Assembly (NCBI GenBank): GCA_022601445.1
Contig: JAJACP010000003.1
Span: 62,001 to 126,000 of the forward strand
Source of the DNA: Chlamydiales bacterium
GTDB lineage: Bacteria; Chlamydiota; Chlamydiia; Chlamydiales; JAAKFR01
Direction of reading: 5' to 3'
DNA length: 64,000 nucleotides
Part shown: positions 63,309 through 64,000 of the stretch, piece by piece
Layout: each line of letters begins with the position of its first letter
How positions within the stretch are numbered: the stretch's first letter is position 1
Notes under the pieces: model-generated
Told to the model about the DNA's origin: nothing
The model's input: the letters and a program-made list of their open reading frames with translations, nothing else
Database searches by the model: none
Translations under genes and position numbers: made by a program

Positions 63309-63409
63309 TGTCTTTTTACAGCACACGTGGATTTTTCCGTCGGAGCACGAACAAGAGTCAAACCTCTTTTTCATCCCTGCGTGCTGCTAAAGCTTCTTTG
63401 TTTGAGTAG
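63257..63409 (+). CDS. Possible small basic protein (50 aa)
   Basis: ATG 63257 to TAG 63407, beginning MSSDQNIQIQ and ending AAKASLFE. The chain is basic (YSTRGFFRRSTNKSQ) with no known family. A weak ribosome binding site (TTAGG) lies upstream. A perfect hairpin follows 11 bases after the stop, which supports a real transcription unit. Confidence 0.45.
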   Translation: MSSDQNIQIQNTIQRQALSFYSTRGFFRRSTNKSQTSFSSLRAAKASLFE

Positions 63410-63420
63410 CATCCAAGAAT

Positions 63421-63443
63421 GAAAGAGAGGTTGGCTCTCTTTC
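63421..63443 (+). terminator. Hairpin terminator before the 117-aa gene
   Basis: GAAAGAGAG (63421-63429) pairs with CTCTCTTTC (63435-63443) around GTTGG, then AGTTTGG. Perfect 9-bp stem with a weak T tract. Confidence 0.55.
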
Positions 63444-63477
63444 AGTTTGGAAAATGTGAAACATAAAGGAGTTTATT

Positions 63478-63831
63478 ATGTCAGCAGTATCTAGTTTAAG
63501 ATCCAGTGGAGATGAGTGGGTAGACCTCTCTCATCTTCTTGAGGATGAAGACCCGCCGCCACCTGCAGCTGGTCGAGTACAAGCCGCACATCTCATTCAA
63601 CAAGGGGATGTTGAAGATGATCGTTATCGCCAAGTCATGGCGATCATACAACGGGTCCAAAGCAATCCAAGGGAGTACGCAATGAGAACTTCTCTTATCT
63701 TTTGGATCATTTGCAGGGGATCTGCGGTTGCACTAAGGTCAACAGGGGCCTCCTCTGCCGGAAATCTTGCCGGGCAAGCTGCAGACCTTGCACGTATCGT
63801 TTGTTTACACCTAAGAGGTTATGAACGATAA
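63478..63831 (+). CDS. Small unknown protein with one hydrophobic region (117 aa)
   Basis: No family recognised. Acidic proline-rich N-terminus (EDEDPPPPAAG), then a helical part, then a hydrophobic stretch (TSLIFWIICRGSAVAL, about residues 71-86). AAGGAG lies six bases before the ATG. Hairpins follow the stop. A possible effector by its character only. Confidence 0.6.
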   Translation: MSAVSSLRSSGDEWVDLSHLLEDEDPPPPAAGRVQAAHLIQQGDVEDDRYRQVMAIIQRVQSNPREYAMRTSLIFWIICRGSAVALRSTGASSAGNLAGQAADLARIVCLHLRGYER

Positions 63832-63838
63832 AAAAACA

Positions 63839-63890
63839 GTAGTGTCCCACCTTGGCCTTTGAAGGAAGGGATAAACAGGAGGGACACTAC
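63839..63890 (+). terminator. Inverted repeat after the 117-aa gene
   Basis: GTAGTGTCCC (63839-63848) pairs with GGGACACTAC (63881-63890) over a loop that has its own CCTT/AAGG pairing. No long T tract follows, so it may be a structured element as much as a terminator. Confidence 0.45.
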
Positions 63891-63937
63891 CTTGTTCCGT
63901 TGAAAAATGTAAGACGCATATCTTCTGTCATCAATGC

Positions 63938-63961
63938 AAAAAGCCCCGTGAGGAGCTTTTT
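63938..63961. terminator. Intrinsic terminator
   Basis: AAAAAGCCCC (63938-63947) and GGAGCTTTTT (63952-63961) pair at nine of ten positions around GTGA. The A and T runs on both sides suit termination in either direction. Confidence 0.65.
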
Positions 63962-64000
63962 GATTACGTGTCTGTTTTGGCAAGCAGAGCTTTGCGGCTC

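Overview
The window looks like chromosomal DNA of an environmental (non-Chlamydiaceae) member of the Chlamydiae. As I recall the Chlamydia trachomatis gene order, it shares these blocks: pssA with nrdA-nrdB, nusB with murB, infC-rpmI-rplT-pheS, and two LptF/LptG permeases with tilS and ftsH. The R2 subunit of its ribonucleotide reductase has the chlamydial phenylalanine at the radical site. Several proteins have short paired hydrophobic segments like chlamydial inclusion (Inc) proteins, and one looks like the chlamydial DUF687 family. I cannot name the genus.

Layout. 1-7.2 kb: a partial M16 (PreP-like) protease, an AAA_14/DUF4143 ATPase, a CPBP protease, a two-barrel outer-membrane protein and an MFS transporter. 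7.2-14.3 kb: nrdB, nrdA with a homing intein and tandem NrdR boxes, an EVE protein and pssA. 14.3-20.7 kb: three small Inc-like proteins with matching promoters, a decayed gene, a LexA-like repressor, a receiver protein, a PAP2 phosphatase, rmuC, a small unknown and a DEDDh exonuclease. 20.7-28.2 kb: housekeeping genes (nusB, murB, PHP esterase, folC, methyltransferase, tRNA-Val, a ThrRS-derived paralogue, infC, rpmI, rplT, pheS, tRNA-Ser). 28.2-35.4 kb: an accessory region beginning with repeats of the tRNA-Ser 3' end around a DUF4143 ATPase, then SDR, GNAT, SnoaL-like, autotransporter and another ATPase. 35.4-40.7 kb: a leucine-rich-repeat membrane protein, an SLC12-type transporter and another ATPase. 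40.7-46.5 kb: a TPP-riboswitch thiamine operon. 46.4-52.2 kb: a fifth ATPase, MscS channel, Inc-like alpha/beta hydrolase, NmrA-like oxidoreductase and tdk. 52.3-64 kb: a large unknown protein, M32 carboxypeptidase, alr, lptG, lptF, tilS, ftsH and two small unknown genes.

How genes work together. The thiamine operon makes the pyrimidine with a THI5-type single-turnover enzyme plus ThiD, the thiazole with ThiO, ThiS, ThiG and ThiF, and joins them with ThiE. No thiC is present in the window. A helix that would cover the first ribosome binding site suggests translational control. The nrdAB operon should be under NrdR control.

The most novel pattern concerns the five AAA_14/DUF4143 ATPase genes (2303, 29908, 35353, 39575 and 47766 are their start codons). 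Each encodes a P-loop ATPase ending in a PD-(D/E)xK-like motif, and each has its own palindrome or palindromic 32-bp tandem repeat just upstream. The palindromes differ in sequence but agree in position, which suggests five self-specific DNA sites belonging to one family of systems.
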